A stretch of 64,000 nt of DNA from positions 68,108,830 through 68,172,829 of the forward strand of contig JAZBQD010000015.1 of NCBI GenBank assembly GCA_036583965.1. The letters run 5' to 3'. The position numbers were made by a program, and so were the translations under genes. Positions within the stretch are counted from its first letter, which is position 1. Each line of letters begins with the position of its first letter. Shown one piece after another: positions 1-10,546 of this stretch. This stretch comes from Prunella strophiata. Lineage: Eukaryota > Chordata > Aves > Passeriformes > Prunellidae. A model generated the notes under the pieces. That model searched no databases and was not told the origin of the DNA. It saw nothing but the letters and a program-made list of their open reading frames with translations.

Positions 1-535
1 TTAAAATTCCAATTGTTTGGGTTCTTTCTGGAGCTTATGAAAAGAAAAGGAAGAAAAATAAAGAAAAAGATCTGTGGGGACTCTTACGACTGTGGGTTTG
101 TTGATGTATAAGCTTAGCATGAATCCTTATGATAATTTTATCTGCCTACCTGAGTGTCTGCCTTATAGCCCTACTGCACTTTCCACATTTGGGTTTATGT
201 AGGTGCAAGGCTTTGGAGATGGGGTGGGGGAGCAGTCTAAGGGATATCCTAATCAACTATTTGGATTGCTAAATGCTTCACATGTGCTTAGAGCACCCAG
301 CTCCCATGTGTTTAATGTCTTTCTGTTCTTTTCTAGTGCAGTTTCCCATAACAATGCAGCATCTGTTCGGTGGCAAAGTCCCTTCAGTAGTATGGAAGAG
401 ACCAAGGGAATAACAAAGCCCTTCCTCTTCAGGTGTGAAAAACACTTAAGCTACTGCAGCAAGCTTATACAACCTACTTGCAGAGAGGGGAAAAGGATCA
501 GTCACATATTGCCTGAAACAATTTTCCTGAAATGA
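1..535. other. unassigned sequence left of AGGGA array
   Basis: No gene or known repeat recognised. An open frame of about 110 codons runs through here on the plus strand, but it starts in unremarkable sequence and ends at the edge of the microsatellite. Positions 337-432 are preceded by a pyrimidine-rich tract ending in TTCTAG and followed by CAG/GTGTGA, so they resemble a 96-bp exon. There is no protein similarity I can name, so I do not call it a gene. Confidence 0.5.
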
Positions 536-730
536 AGGGAAGGGAAGGGAAGGGAAGGGAAGGGAAGGGAAGGGAAGGGAAGGGAAGGGAAGGGAAGGGA
601 AGGGAAGGGAAGGGAAGGGAAGGGAAGGGAAGGGAAGGGAAGGGAAGGGAAGGGAAGGGAAGGGAAGGGAAGGGAAGGGAAGGGAAGGGAAGGGAAGGGA
701 AGGGAAGGGAAGGGAAGGGAAGGGAAGGGA
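536..730 (+). repeat. (AGGGA)39 perfect pentanucleotide microsatellite
   Basis: Thirty-nine exact copies of AGGGA lie in tandem with no interruption, 195 bp in all; the partial unit GA precedes them and AAGCTTT follows. One strand is all purine and the other all pyrimidine, so the array has no stop codon in any frame and creates spurious open frames of Lys/Gly/Arg/Glu and Pro/Phe/Ser/Leu repeats on both strands. Every unit holds a GGG run, so the plus strand could form G-quadruplex or triplex structure (inference from base content). The perfect homogeneity suggests recent expansion and likely length variation between individuals. Confidence 0.97.
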
Positions 731-1789
731 AAGCTTTGACCATTTTTTGAGCACTGAATTAATACTATAACCTACAACTGAGTTAAACAGCACTACAGAA
801 TGTCTTCACACAGTTAGAAAATATTTTGAAATGTTCTTAAAATGTTAACTCTTTAATGTTAAACACAGCATTTTCTAGCAAAATCTGACTGGCTGAGCTT
901 GAAGACTGAGAACATAAACATAATTTTGAACAAATATCTTCAGCACACATTGTGGAAGTGATAGTAGTCATGATTTTAAAATGCACAGATGCCTCTTTGA
1001 ATCCTGCAAAAGTATCATGGCACATAAAAATTATCTCTAGCTTTCACAGCAACTGTGTTTTTATGTTGGATTGAGTGTTCAGCAACTAAAAACCAACTAC
1101 ATAAGTGTTATAATTTTAATTTCCATTCAGTCCCTTTATAAACTTCTTTTAAAGTTTGGCTATGTGCATTGCTTTGTCAGGAAAAGTATCTCTACTTCAG
1201 CATTTTAACTATAATTAATGATGACATTCGCCTTGATTGTTGCCAAGTTTATATTCCCTAAGAGATGGAACAAAACACACAACGTGTGAATTATTTATAC
1301 TTCCATATGGAGGCTTATTGTTAATACTTTCTCAGTAATTCTTAAGCTTTGGATCTTAATGAGGAAATGTAGATCACTGGTGCATTTAGTTCAAAATATA
1401 AAGAGCAGCATGTATTCAAAGAGATGAAAATACTCTGATACTTCAAAAATGAACAATAAAGAAGCCTTTCTTCCTGTCAAAATTGCTGTGACAGTTTTCA
1501 GAATGCATCTATACATGAACCTAGACATCCTTCTCTGCCATATGATCTTCCTTTGAGCAATGACACACTGTCAATATTTTAAGAAGTAACTTCCATAAGT
1601 TTTAGAAAAATAAAATCTCTGTTGTCCAGTGGTATCCCTCAAATTTCAGACTCAAAATCATAGATCACAATCTGTAATCCTATAACAGGATGAATGAGTG
1701 ATAAGATATAACTCTTCACTTTCTAATTTAAAGCCCTAACAAATAGGTCCATTTTTTTTACATTTTTGATCTGACCTTTTCTAGAACTT
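731..1789. other. unassigned AT-rich sequence
   Basis: Nothing recognised. The longest open frame is about 60 codons on the minus strand (837-1025) and has no family features. Confidence 0.6.
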
Positions 1790-1901
1790 TGTACCCTCAG
1801 GCATGCAATGTCACTCTTGGGACTGCCCTGTACAGGACCAGGAGTTGGTTTTCAGTGATCCCCATGGGTGCCTTCCAGTCAGGACATTCTATGATTCTTC
1901 C
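1790..1901 (+). mobile_element. CR1 LINE 3'-end remnant
   Basis: This piece carries the order of blocks typical of the 3' end of CR1: a GACTGCCCTGTACAGG-like block, AGGAGTTGG, CAGTGATCC, then TTCCAGTCAGGACATTCTATGATTC. The last part is the conserved tail with an ATTCTATGATTC terminus. Only the terminal ~110 bp is present, as expected of heavily 5'-truncated CR1 copies. It is too diverged for me to name the subfamily. No coding sequence remains. Confidence 0.8.
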
Positions 1902-4869
1902 ACTGCTTTCTGTAGTAGAGATTAAAAATTTTTTCCCCTTCTATGTTTTCTGTTTTTCTTAAGTTTATTTTTTGCCTTTTGTATCCTTTTTGCACCTTGA
2001 ATAATTCTTCTCAGGGCAAAATGAAGATCCTCTTTTGATAATTGCAGATAGTGCTCCAGTCTTTCTTGCTCTAAATAGACTGTCATAAATCAAAGTCTAA
2101 TCTATAAATTTGTGTTGGGCAAACACATAGCTTTGCATGCAGTATTGCCTGTGTGATCTCATCCATTGCACTAAGCAGTACAGGGCAGTGATTTATTGGA
2201 ATAGGGAAACCAAGTGAATTCCCTGTCTGGACTAATATAATCCTTCCCTTGTTCTGCAGGTTCAATGATTTCATGGTTAATCATTCCATCTCCTTTTCCC
2301 TACAAATGCATGCAGATAACTAGAAACCTAGCAACCTGATACAGTATATATTTAACTTTATGAAAATATCTTCTTCATATGACTAAAACTTTGATTCCCG
2401 AATCAGTCAGGAAATATTCTTCACCCTACATTTGTGTGTATACCTTCCTCTCTGCATACCTAGAAGAGTGAATCCATAAATATGAGATACATCCATTGAC
2501 AAAGTAAAATTTATTCAAGTCATGTAAGTCAGAGTAGCTAAAGACAAAACATACTGTACTGAAAACAGGCTTATAGGCAGCTTTGCCTTTTTTAGGAGAA
2601 AATTAGGAGACAAATGTTATGCACATTGAGAACAGACTATCAAAAGACAGCACCATGTGCTTTACATATCTTGTTTGATGTGTACAGTTATACAACTTGC
2701 ACCTCCATATAAAAGAAGTATTGATAAATCTTATGATGCAAAATCTGTTAAATAAATTTAACAAAGAACAAGAAAGTACATTATTTTCTGAAATTATTAT
2801 TCCAATAGATACAGTCTCAAACTTCCTAACAAGACAGGAAGGTTCAGTAAGAGAATATTGAGTATTTCTGTATATACAGTCTAGCCTCAGAAATTATTTT
2901 ATCTTTAACCTGGCTTGAAGTGGCTTCATATAACCCACACTGGCTTTCATACTGGGTATTTATTCCTCATAAATATTTTTTTCAGTTACAACAATAAAAA
3001 TTGCAAAGCAATGAATTGTTTCAAATAGTTAAAACACACATATAACAACATTTGCTATTTCAGTTTTTCATCCCATTGGATATTCTCTTAAAAGTTAGAA
3101 AATATTACACAGTGGGAGAGTGTAACTGCTTAGCTTTATGAATTTCAAATATTCTCATCCTTAAATATGTGGTCTTCTATATATGTAAACTTAGTAATAG
3201 TTGCTTCCTAGATAAACATTCAGGAAAACTAATGAGCAAATGATGCATGATGAATTAATTTCTTCCCAACCTTAGTTTTCTCCTTGCAAATCCATATCTG
3301 TTGGAAAAGCAGAACTGAGACTTAACTAGTCAAATTCTGCTGCACATTGGTCTGCTCTGAGAGTCAGTCACTCCCTGAAGTAAATTCATAATGTAAAGCC
3401 TTAGCTGAGTGCCATTAAAATGTAATCAGATCATTATAATTTGGAACATTAGTGCTCTCATCAAATGAATGTTCTTTTGAAAACACACCAGGTATGGTCT
3501 AGAATCTCTATTTAGCTTCACTTTAGAAACTCCAAGTGCACCTGTTTGAGATATTGTGGTTTGGACTGACTGATGATACCATCATATATCTTTCCCTATA
3601 CTGCTATATTGAAGTTGGGCAACCAATGGAAGCAACAAGGAAGCAATTCTTTAGTTTCCTGGCAGCACATTAACTTTACTATATGAAACAATTACTAACG
3701 TGAATGCATCACACATTTTTAGCAGCAAATAAACAAATAAGGCAACATCCAGCATCTTTTCAGTCTTAAAAGAATGAAGTCAATTTGATTAAGAAGAAAA
3801 CACTTAGGAAACCAACAAGTTAGACAAGGTTTAGCAATCCCACTGTGACTTGTGTAGTGCAGCATTCACAGGACAACAGACACCTTAAATAATAATTAAT
3901 TCAGTTGAAAAGAAACTGTGCATTTTAGAATGCATTTTATTTTCTTCCCTTTTATGCTTCAGCCTACCAGAAAATTGAAATCTCTATCTCTGGCAGTCCT
4001 GTGGCAGACTTCCAGTTTTATCTTAATGAAGAAGGAATTATTTTTGACAAAGTTCTGTTCTCCAAGTATCCCAAAATCCTCTAATTCATTTACATGAGGT
4101 AGACAGGAAAAGAAAGAATGGAAGTAAGAGCAGTGAAGCATACAAATATTACTCAAAAAGGATATAGGAAAGTGTTCTATGGAAGGAAGACACAAGTATT
4201 TTATAGCAGAAAAGTATAGCAGAAGAGTAGAACAGTAGAAAACCACATTTCCTTAAATGTAATGCTTGAAAAACCACCAATTTATTCTTATATAAAACTA
4301 CAAAATGAATAAGTGAATTTCAGCAGTTTTGAAAAACAATTGAGACTGAGAGGAAGCTGGAGGTATAAATGAGTTCAAAGGAGATAAAGTGTTTTTCAAA
4401 CTGGTAACTGGTATTACATCCTATCATGAAGCCTTTTTTTATTTCCCAAAAGACTCCCAAATGCAAGTCAATAGCCAGTACAAGGAAAAAAATTCTTGTT
4501 GAAATTTAGACCATTTCCTTAAACTGACATGAGGGCTATTGGTTTCAAGCAGGACATTATGCAATCTTTCCATTATATTTACCAAAAATCTTCACACTAC
4601 CTTGTGTTCCTCTGATAAGTTATGGAAAAATCTACTGTGACATCCGTGTTCAAAGAACTTTGCTACTGACTCAACCAAAGCAAACACAGATGCCTCAAGA
4701 CCAAGAGAGAAGGACAACAGTATATCACTTTATCCTTTATGTCTAAGGGTTGCTATTCTACAAATTATATATTCAATATTAACTATATATCAGGTCTGTA
4801 CAATTCCAGAATAAGAATCTTACTGATGCTATAATTAGTGAGACCTCTTAATAAAGTGTTGGTAGAAAG
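1902..4869. other. unassigned AT-rich sequence
   Basis: About 3 kb with no recognisable gene, RNA or transposon. Open frames stay below 100 codons; the largest, on the minus strand at 3959-4246, lacks any domain pattern. Scattered AATAAA and TATA-like words occur at the rate expected for this composition. Confidence 0.55.
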
Positions 4870-5330
4870 CAATAATGCTGAATCATGGTGGTTTAGCTTG
4901 AAGAACAGCCAATCTCCCAATCTTCCACCCAGCTGCATGCTCACTCTCCTCCTCAGTGTGGTAGGTAAAAAGTTTTCTTCTCCACAGACTGCAGAGAACT
5001 GCCTGCTCCACTATGTCCTCTTCTAAATGCTGCAGAGGAATACTTTCTCTGTCATGGAGAAGCTTATCCTGCTGCTTTGCTTTTGATATACCCTCTGTTG
5101 TTCTGCTTATCTTATTTCCTTCTCCTCTTTCTGTGTGGTATTTTCTGCTCTTTCTTGCATGCACTTTCCCAGAGATGCCCCAAATGTGGATCTGTTGCAG
5201 GGATTGCTGGCACTGACTGTCTCTAGCTTGGGACAGCTCTGGCCATCTTCCCACACAGGCCAGCCCTGCAGGCCCCCTGCTTCCAAACCTTATAATCCAC
5301 ACCAATGCACTTGGTTAAAGACTCTAAAAT
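4870..5330 (-). mobile_element. possible old LTR / ERV-derived repeat
   Basis: On the minus strand this GC-richer block reads through a purine-rich body with repeated CAGCAG and GAGGAG-type words and ends near 4890 in CAAGCTAAACCACCATGA. That ending resembles the terminus of a common avian retroviral LTR (…TTAAACCACGACA). A 140-codon minus-strand frame (4883-5305) is open, but it begins at TTG and contains no in-frame ATG, so I treat it as non-coding. No target-site duplication was identified. It could also be an unrelated old repeat. Confidence 0.3.
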
Positions 5331-8300
5331 ATTTTAAACATGGTTCTTAATCCAGCTCTTTTTAAATCTTGGAATTTGTAGATTATATCCCACAAGAACA
5401 TGAATTGCTGATCCATGTTTGCATAACACTACACGTATAAAATAAAAGTTCCAAATTAAATACAGTGCATGGAAATGACATCTGGACTTTGAATTTCTCC
5501 TATTTTTACTAATATGCAGACTTGGTAAAAATGTAACATATCCAGTGAGCTAAGCTTAAACTTTGGTAGTGATTACATCAGTATTAAAGGAAGAGTGACA
5601 AATACTCAAACCTCTTCTGCAGAGTTTTCTCAGTTTTCAATGGAAGAGAATGTCTATTTGCAAAAGAGAAGCTGAGTTGTTCAGTTATTCACATTGTTCA
5701 GGACATGTTTATACAGCTAATTTTCAAATTATTCAGAAATTTCAAAATCATCAAAAACATTCATACTTATCTACAATACAGTTAAAATTTCTTTTCCTCA
5801 GAAAAAAGAAGAAATCCATGGCAATGATTCTTCTCTTCTCCTAGGGTGACTGTTTGCTCTGGTTACTACCCAAGTTCACTGTAACCAGGTGACACTAATT
5901 AAAAAAAATAGTTGAACTACAGGAAATTTCTGATGTACCTCTTCACAGTTTTGCTACCAGCTCAGTTTCATGATTCCCAAGTGTATTAAAAAAGCATATA
6001 AGGCACTCAGAGGCATCATATAGGAAGAGGAAGGTTTGAAAAAACTGAATTTTACCTTTGTAGACTTTGGAATTTTCTGCAATTCCTCTGTTTTTGTTCT
6101 GATGAATTACTAGTTTTCCTTGGGGAATTTTATAGTTGTAATATGGTATAAATCAAAGAATTTTTTTGTAACATATGTGAATGTCATTAAGCATCAATAA
6201 CCTAATTCATTTTTTCTGACTGTCAAATAAAACACAAATCTATGTGATTTCAGTAGGAAGCAGAAACCTCAAATCTTTTAATCAGGCTCAACTATGCATT
6301 TAATGATGTTTCATACAGCAAATTCTAGATTCCAAATCATCATAAAATCTGATACCACATATTTTTATTTCAGATTTATTCCCTTTGTTTAAAAAAATAA
6401 CCTTAAATAGTCCTTTTCATTGCAGCCTTATGAATTCCACTTTGATTTTCATGGAGTCAAACAGAAAGGTATCCTGTCCTGGCATATTAGAACCCTTAAT
6501 ATCTGGTATATCATAATGACATCAGATTTATTTTTTATAATGTTCTGTAGGGTTTAAAGGAAAAAAAAAATCTGGCTTAAAAGTAAGATTCAAAGATATT
6601 TTTATTGTTCAACATTCTGTTCATCCTATTAAAATATGAGATTTACACTCAAAACTTCAAAATATACAAAATAAAATCTACAGGTGTAAACAAACCTCTA
6701 CAAATGACCCCCACAAAATTATCTACAAGACTATCAACAAATCTACAAACAGGAAATTAAGAAGAAAAAATATTACATGGTTAGTCTACTATAAGTTTAG
6801 CATGAATCCAGCAGGATAGTTCAAGTTACTTGTAGGCATTTGCCATTTCTTAAGGTTGGAAATGATGAAATTTTAATTTTCAAAATAATATTTTTTAATC
6901 AATTTTATTTTGTTAAAGTATATACTTTTGATTAAAGTAAGACAATAAGAACATTACTACTTTGCAAGTACAACATTTGAATATGCCCATAATGCAGAGA
7001 AGAGTTAGAGCCACAGAGAGGTTATTACCATAAATTGCAATTATGAAACTGATTGTCATCATTTACCACTCTTTTCAAATTACTTGACAGATTGTCATGG
7101 GAAAATGAGTTATGCAAATTTATTAATGTTTATGCAAATTGTTTGACTTCAAGACTGAAGTAAGACTATGGATCCAGTACCCTTCAACATGTACAGTGAA
7201 AAGCAAAGGATACTCAGTTCACTTAAACGTATTTGAATAAATCATGGTAAAAACAAAATAATCTTATTTCTAAAATTGCTTTGATTGGAAAATGTTCCTG
7301 ACTCATACAAATGGAGCAATTAATCTAGCAAAGTATTATGTAGACTGTGAGAGAGTTCATTTTGGATGTGATCATGGACACATTTTGACTTAAGATCAGG
7401 AACTGTTCAGAATGCATAAAAATGAAGTAGTTAATGAGGGGAAATTGGAGAAGGATGTTATGCTGTACTTCTTAACTGCATTTTTTTTAAGTCTTCTGAT
7501 TGCTTGTAAATTTTGATTTAAAGTGCTTTACGTAATCATGTAAATACTTTGCAGGCTTTACCCAAGCCAAGTTACTTCTACATCTGCTTTGCAGATTTAG
7601 ACAGGAAAACACATCAGAATGCATTTGAGATTTGACCATCAGCTTTTTCACTTACTGAAAGTTTGCTCATTAACAATTTTTTTTGGTCTGAAATCATAAA
7701 GAAAACAAATTTAAAAAGTAAAATAACCAGTTGGTTTGCAAACCTTCTAATTGAAATCATGAACAAGAAAGGACATATATGTCCAGTGGGCCAATGAGTG
7801 ACATCTACAGATGTTTCTGTAAACATATGATTATGAACTGTGATTTCACTATTAAATAGAAACATGCTTGTTCTATGATAGGTTTAACTGTTACATCATT
7901 TCAAGAAGACCATTATTCTTTCAACATCCAGAACAACAAAAGGATGAGTAAACTCTGTAAAGGAGAACAAGAAGTTGCCTGTTCAGACTGATACAGAATG
8001 AGAAGTAGTGAGAATATTCCCAAATTTCTTTATCCTTCCAGCAAGATAATCCACAAAGAGAATTTATGCATGTCTCCATAGAGCAGCTGAAGTGTCTTTT
8101 TAATTTGTCCATTTAATTCCTCAGAGAGAAGAAAGGTGTTTACCCCACCTTTGACCATCCATGTGACCAAAGAATTATGACAGGTCTCCATCTGGAGCTA
8201 CTTAGATTCTCTTTCTAATCACTTAAAAGATGTGTTGTTTAGCTTTATGATTTCTCTCTCTCACTGCTTGAGAATTACCTGTTGCTGCCACTGCCTCAGT

Positions 8301-9289
8301 AGAGACATATGACATTTCAGGGTACTTAACTATAGGGAAAACTATCACATTTGTAATGAAATATTCAATTATTCAGAAGTACACACAGACATAACTCAAG
8401 GAGAGTAATGGACAACCAAGGGCTTTTTTTCTTATACTAACATGTACAATGTGAACCTGCTTATAACTTTGGAAATCAAAAATATAAAAATAATAATCTG
8501 TAGAGGAACTAACTTCATTTTTCATATTAAATGCAATTGCAAACTTTTTCCCATAGTTATTACAGGAAAAGAACATCTGAAGTGTAAAGTCAATTAGCTT
8601 TTATTTTGTCTGTCACCACTTATTATTCATTATGTTATACTTAGAAGTCTCAGCTATATTCTGAATCCTAATTTCCCTGTACCAAAAGGCTGAATATCAA
8701 AAAGGTAGGGAAAGTACATCTGAGGCCAGATATGATAGAGGCCTTGTACTCCTTAAAGTCCAAGATACTAAGATTGGCAGCAATCTATGCAGGGAAAAGG
8801 ATAGAAAAAAGAGTTTAAAAAATCTTCTGGAAAACAACATCTTAACTGAATCAATAGATCCTTCAGAAGTACTTATATGTAGACAAAAAAAACCCAAACA
8901 AATAACATGTTTAGCCAGAAAACTTATGCTTTAAGAATCAGGGCACCGAAAGGTAAGAGACAGGTGAGTCAGACCTGGGAAAGGTTGTTAAAACAAATAA
9001 AGATTCTTTAGTATAGAGAAAATCTTTAAAAGTAAAATTACCATTAAGAAGGTTCTGAATAAAGATTAAAGTTGATGTGGCTCTTAAAAAATTTTTAATA
9101 CAGAAATTTTCAAAATGGTGCAGTTTTTTTTTGGGCGGGACAAAGAGAAGATGGACTTGAGGACAGTAGGAAAACAGAATCTACCACTACAAAACTGGAA
9201 GGAAAACTAAAAGAGTTAATGACCCCAAATTGGTTGGGACCAAGGATCTCATCCCACAAGTTGCTCTATATCTGACAAACAAAATCAGT
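5331..9289. other. unassigned AT-rich sequence
   Basis: Roughly 4 kb with no gene or transposon that I recognise. It contains a pair of octamer motifs near 7.1 kb, listed separately. Around 8.70-8.90 kb there is a moderately GC-richer patch with a 66-codon minus-strand frame, without family resemblance. Confidence 0.55.
7112..7139 (+). promoter_or_regulatory. paired octamer (ATGCAAAT) motifs
   Basis: Two exact copies of ATGCAAAT, the consensus bound by POU/Oct factors, sit at 7112-7119 and 7132-7139. They share the ten-base context TATGCAAATT and are spaced exactly 20 bp apart, about two helical turns. A TATTAATG stretch lies between them. The motif matches are seen; any enhancer role is inference. 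Confidence 0.35.
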
Positions 9290-9365
9290 GTAAGAATCAT
9301 GGAGTCATTTTGGTTGGAAAAGACCCTTAAGATCATCAAGTCCAACCACAAGCATAATACACCAA
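9290..9365 (-). mobile_element. CR1 LINE 3'-end remnant, minus strand
   Basis: The plus strand reads AGAATCATGGAGTCATTTTGGTTGGAAAAGACCCTTAAGATCATCAAGTCCAACC in consecutive blocks. That is the reverse complement of a CR1 3' end: TTGGACT, GATGATCTTAAGGGTC, CCAACC, and then the ATTC-TGATTCT terminus. The element is truncated to about 75 bp. An A/C-rich tract follows 75 bp to its right. Confidence 0.85.
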
Positions 9366-9439
9366 GCATTCACACAAAGATTTTGGGGTTGTTTTTAATA
9401 TCTAGTGAATGGTAGCTATAGCACATAATAAAAGAAGTT

Positions 9440-9507
9440 AAAAAAAAAACCCAAAAAACAAACCATACAGAAAAAAACCCAACAAAACTAAAAAGAAAAC
9501 AAACCCA
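9440..9507. repeat. A/C-rich low-complexity tract
   Basis: Runs of A broken by CCC or C (AAAAAACCCAAAAAACAAACC style) with no T apart from a few bases. It resembles the A/C tracts at 25.7 and 63.7 kb. The origin is unknown; it may be a decayed poly-A or simple repeat. Confidence 0.8.
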
Positions 9508-10522
9508 CTATAATTGAGGAGAGAATTACTTGATCCAAACAACAGAACCGTTGATATAAACTCAACGTTGTGCAAGGCATCATACAAAAATTTATGTCAC
9601 AAGCAACTATGGATATGGAAGTGAAAGCTAATGGGGTGAGACACTAAAGGTCTTAGCAAAGATAATCTGGCAACTAAAGTTCCTAAATCAGAGAAATACA
9701 AGAAATATCATCTATTTGTACTTCATTGAATAATTGGTTTGTGACATGAAAAACTAGTAGAGTTGAAACAGAGAGAAAGTAATTGCAAAGGATGAGAAGC
9801 TACTGATAGCAACAATTAACCTTCACGGAAAATATTGTCATAGACTGAGATTCTAAGTAAAGTTACTATTCTAAATAATGGGAGATATCAAATGCATTTT
9901 TTTAAATGCCCACTTTAATAAAAAAATGGGAAAACACAAGTTTTGTGTTTTCTTGTTTTACAAGAGACTGGCATATCACTGGCAGTATCAGAAAAAAAAA
10001 AAAAATCCAAAACCAGGCTTTCTCAATATTTATTGTAGTAGCAATAATAATGGCATGTATTCAGGTCAGAAAAGAGAAAAAAAAAAAAAAAAAAAGGTTT
10101 ACATGGATCATCTGAAGGAAGGAAAGTCATATCTTGTGAGATAAGAATAAATGAAATATTTTGGCCCAGTAAAAGGAACAGTGAAACATCATATATACTA
10201 TACCTATAAATATGTGATGGTCAAGAACGTAAATACCAGTGTTGGAGTGAGCAGGAAATTTGAAAACATGGTCAAGAAAGATTGTTTTCTGACTGCAATT
10301 TCAGATGGAAAAATGAGAGCAAAACACCCAACTTTTCTGAAACAGCTCCCCACATCACACTTTGCAAGAGGTTTCTGTTACTGACATATTTCCTAGTCTA
10401 TTAACATACACTTAAAGGCAGTAGCCTTGAATCCAAAATTACTTTCATTTATTTACCCAAGTATGTAAGGCTGGAGAAACTGGAGAGATGGAAAAGCATT
10501 TTTTTAATTCTGAATCCATTCT
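9508..10522. other. unassigned sequence with poly-A run
   Basis: No gene recognised. Two plus-strand frames of 88 and 69 codons overlap at 9878-10144, but both depend on A-runs near 9990-10004 and 10077-10095 that give strings of lysine, so they are composition artefacts. Confidence 0.55.
10077..10095. repeat. poly-A run (19 bp)
   Basis: Nineteen consecutive A bases. No processed pseudogene or SINE body is recognisable immediately upstream. Confidence 0.95.
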
Positions 10523-10546
10523 GAACACTCACCTAGGTGAGTGTTC
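10523..10546. repeat. perfect 24-bp palindrome
   Basis: The sequence GAACACTCACCT is followed without a spacer by its exact reverse complement AGGTGAGTGTTC. The symmetry stops at both ends (T on each side). The centre CCTAGG is flanked by CACC/GGTG, so both strands carry a TAG/GTGAGT word that fits a vertebrate 5' splice-site consensus. The symmetry is seen directly; a role as a protein-binding site or hairpin is not established. Confidence 0.9.

Noticed and set aside
337..432. Exon-like interval between a pyrimidine tract ending in TTCTAG and a CAG/GTGTGA donor
   Set aside because: Single isolated candidate with no recognisable protein, weak donor, and no partner exon in the window.
446..793. 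Open frames of 72-115 codons on both strands encoding Pro-Phe-Ser-Leu or Lys-Gly-Arg-Glu repeats
   Set aside because: They are the translation of the AGGGA microsatellite, which has no stop codon in any frame.
4883..5305. 140-codon minus-strand open frame
   Set aside because: It starts at TTG, contains no in-frame ATG, and lies in a block that looks like an old LTR-type repeat.
9878..10144. Lysine-rich plus-strand open frames
   Set aside because: Their coding potential comes from poly-A runs.
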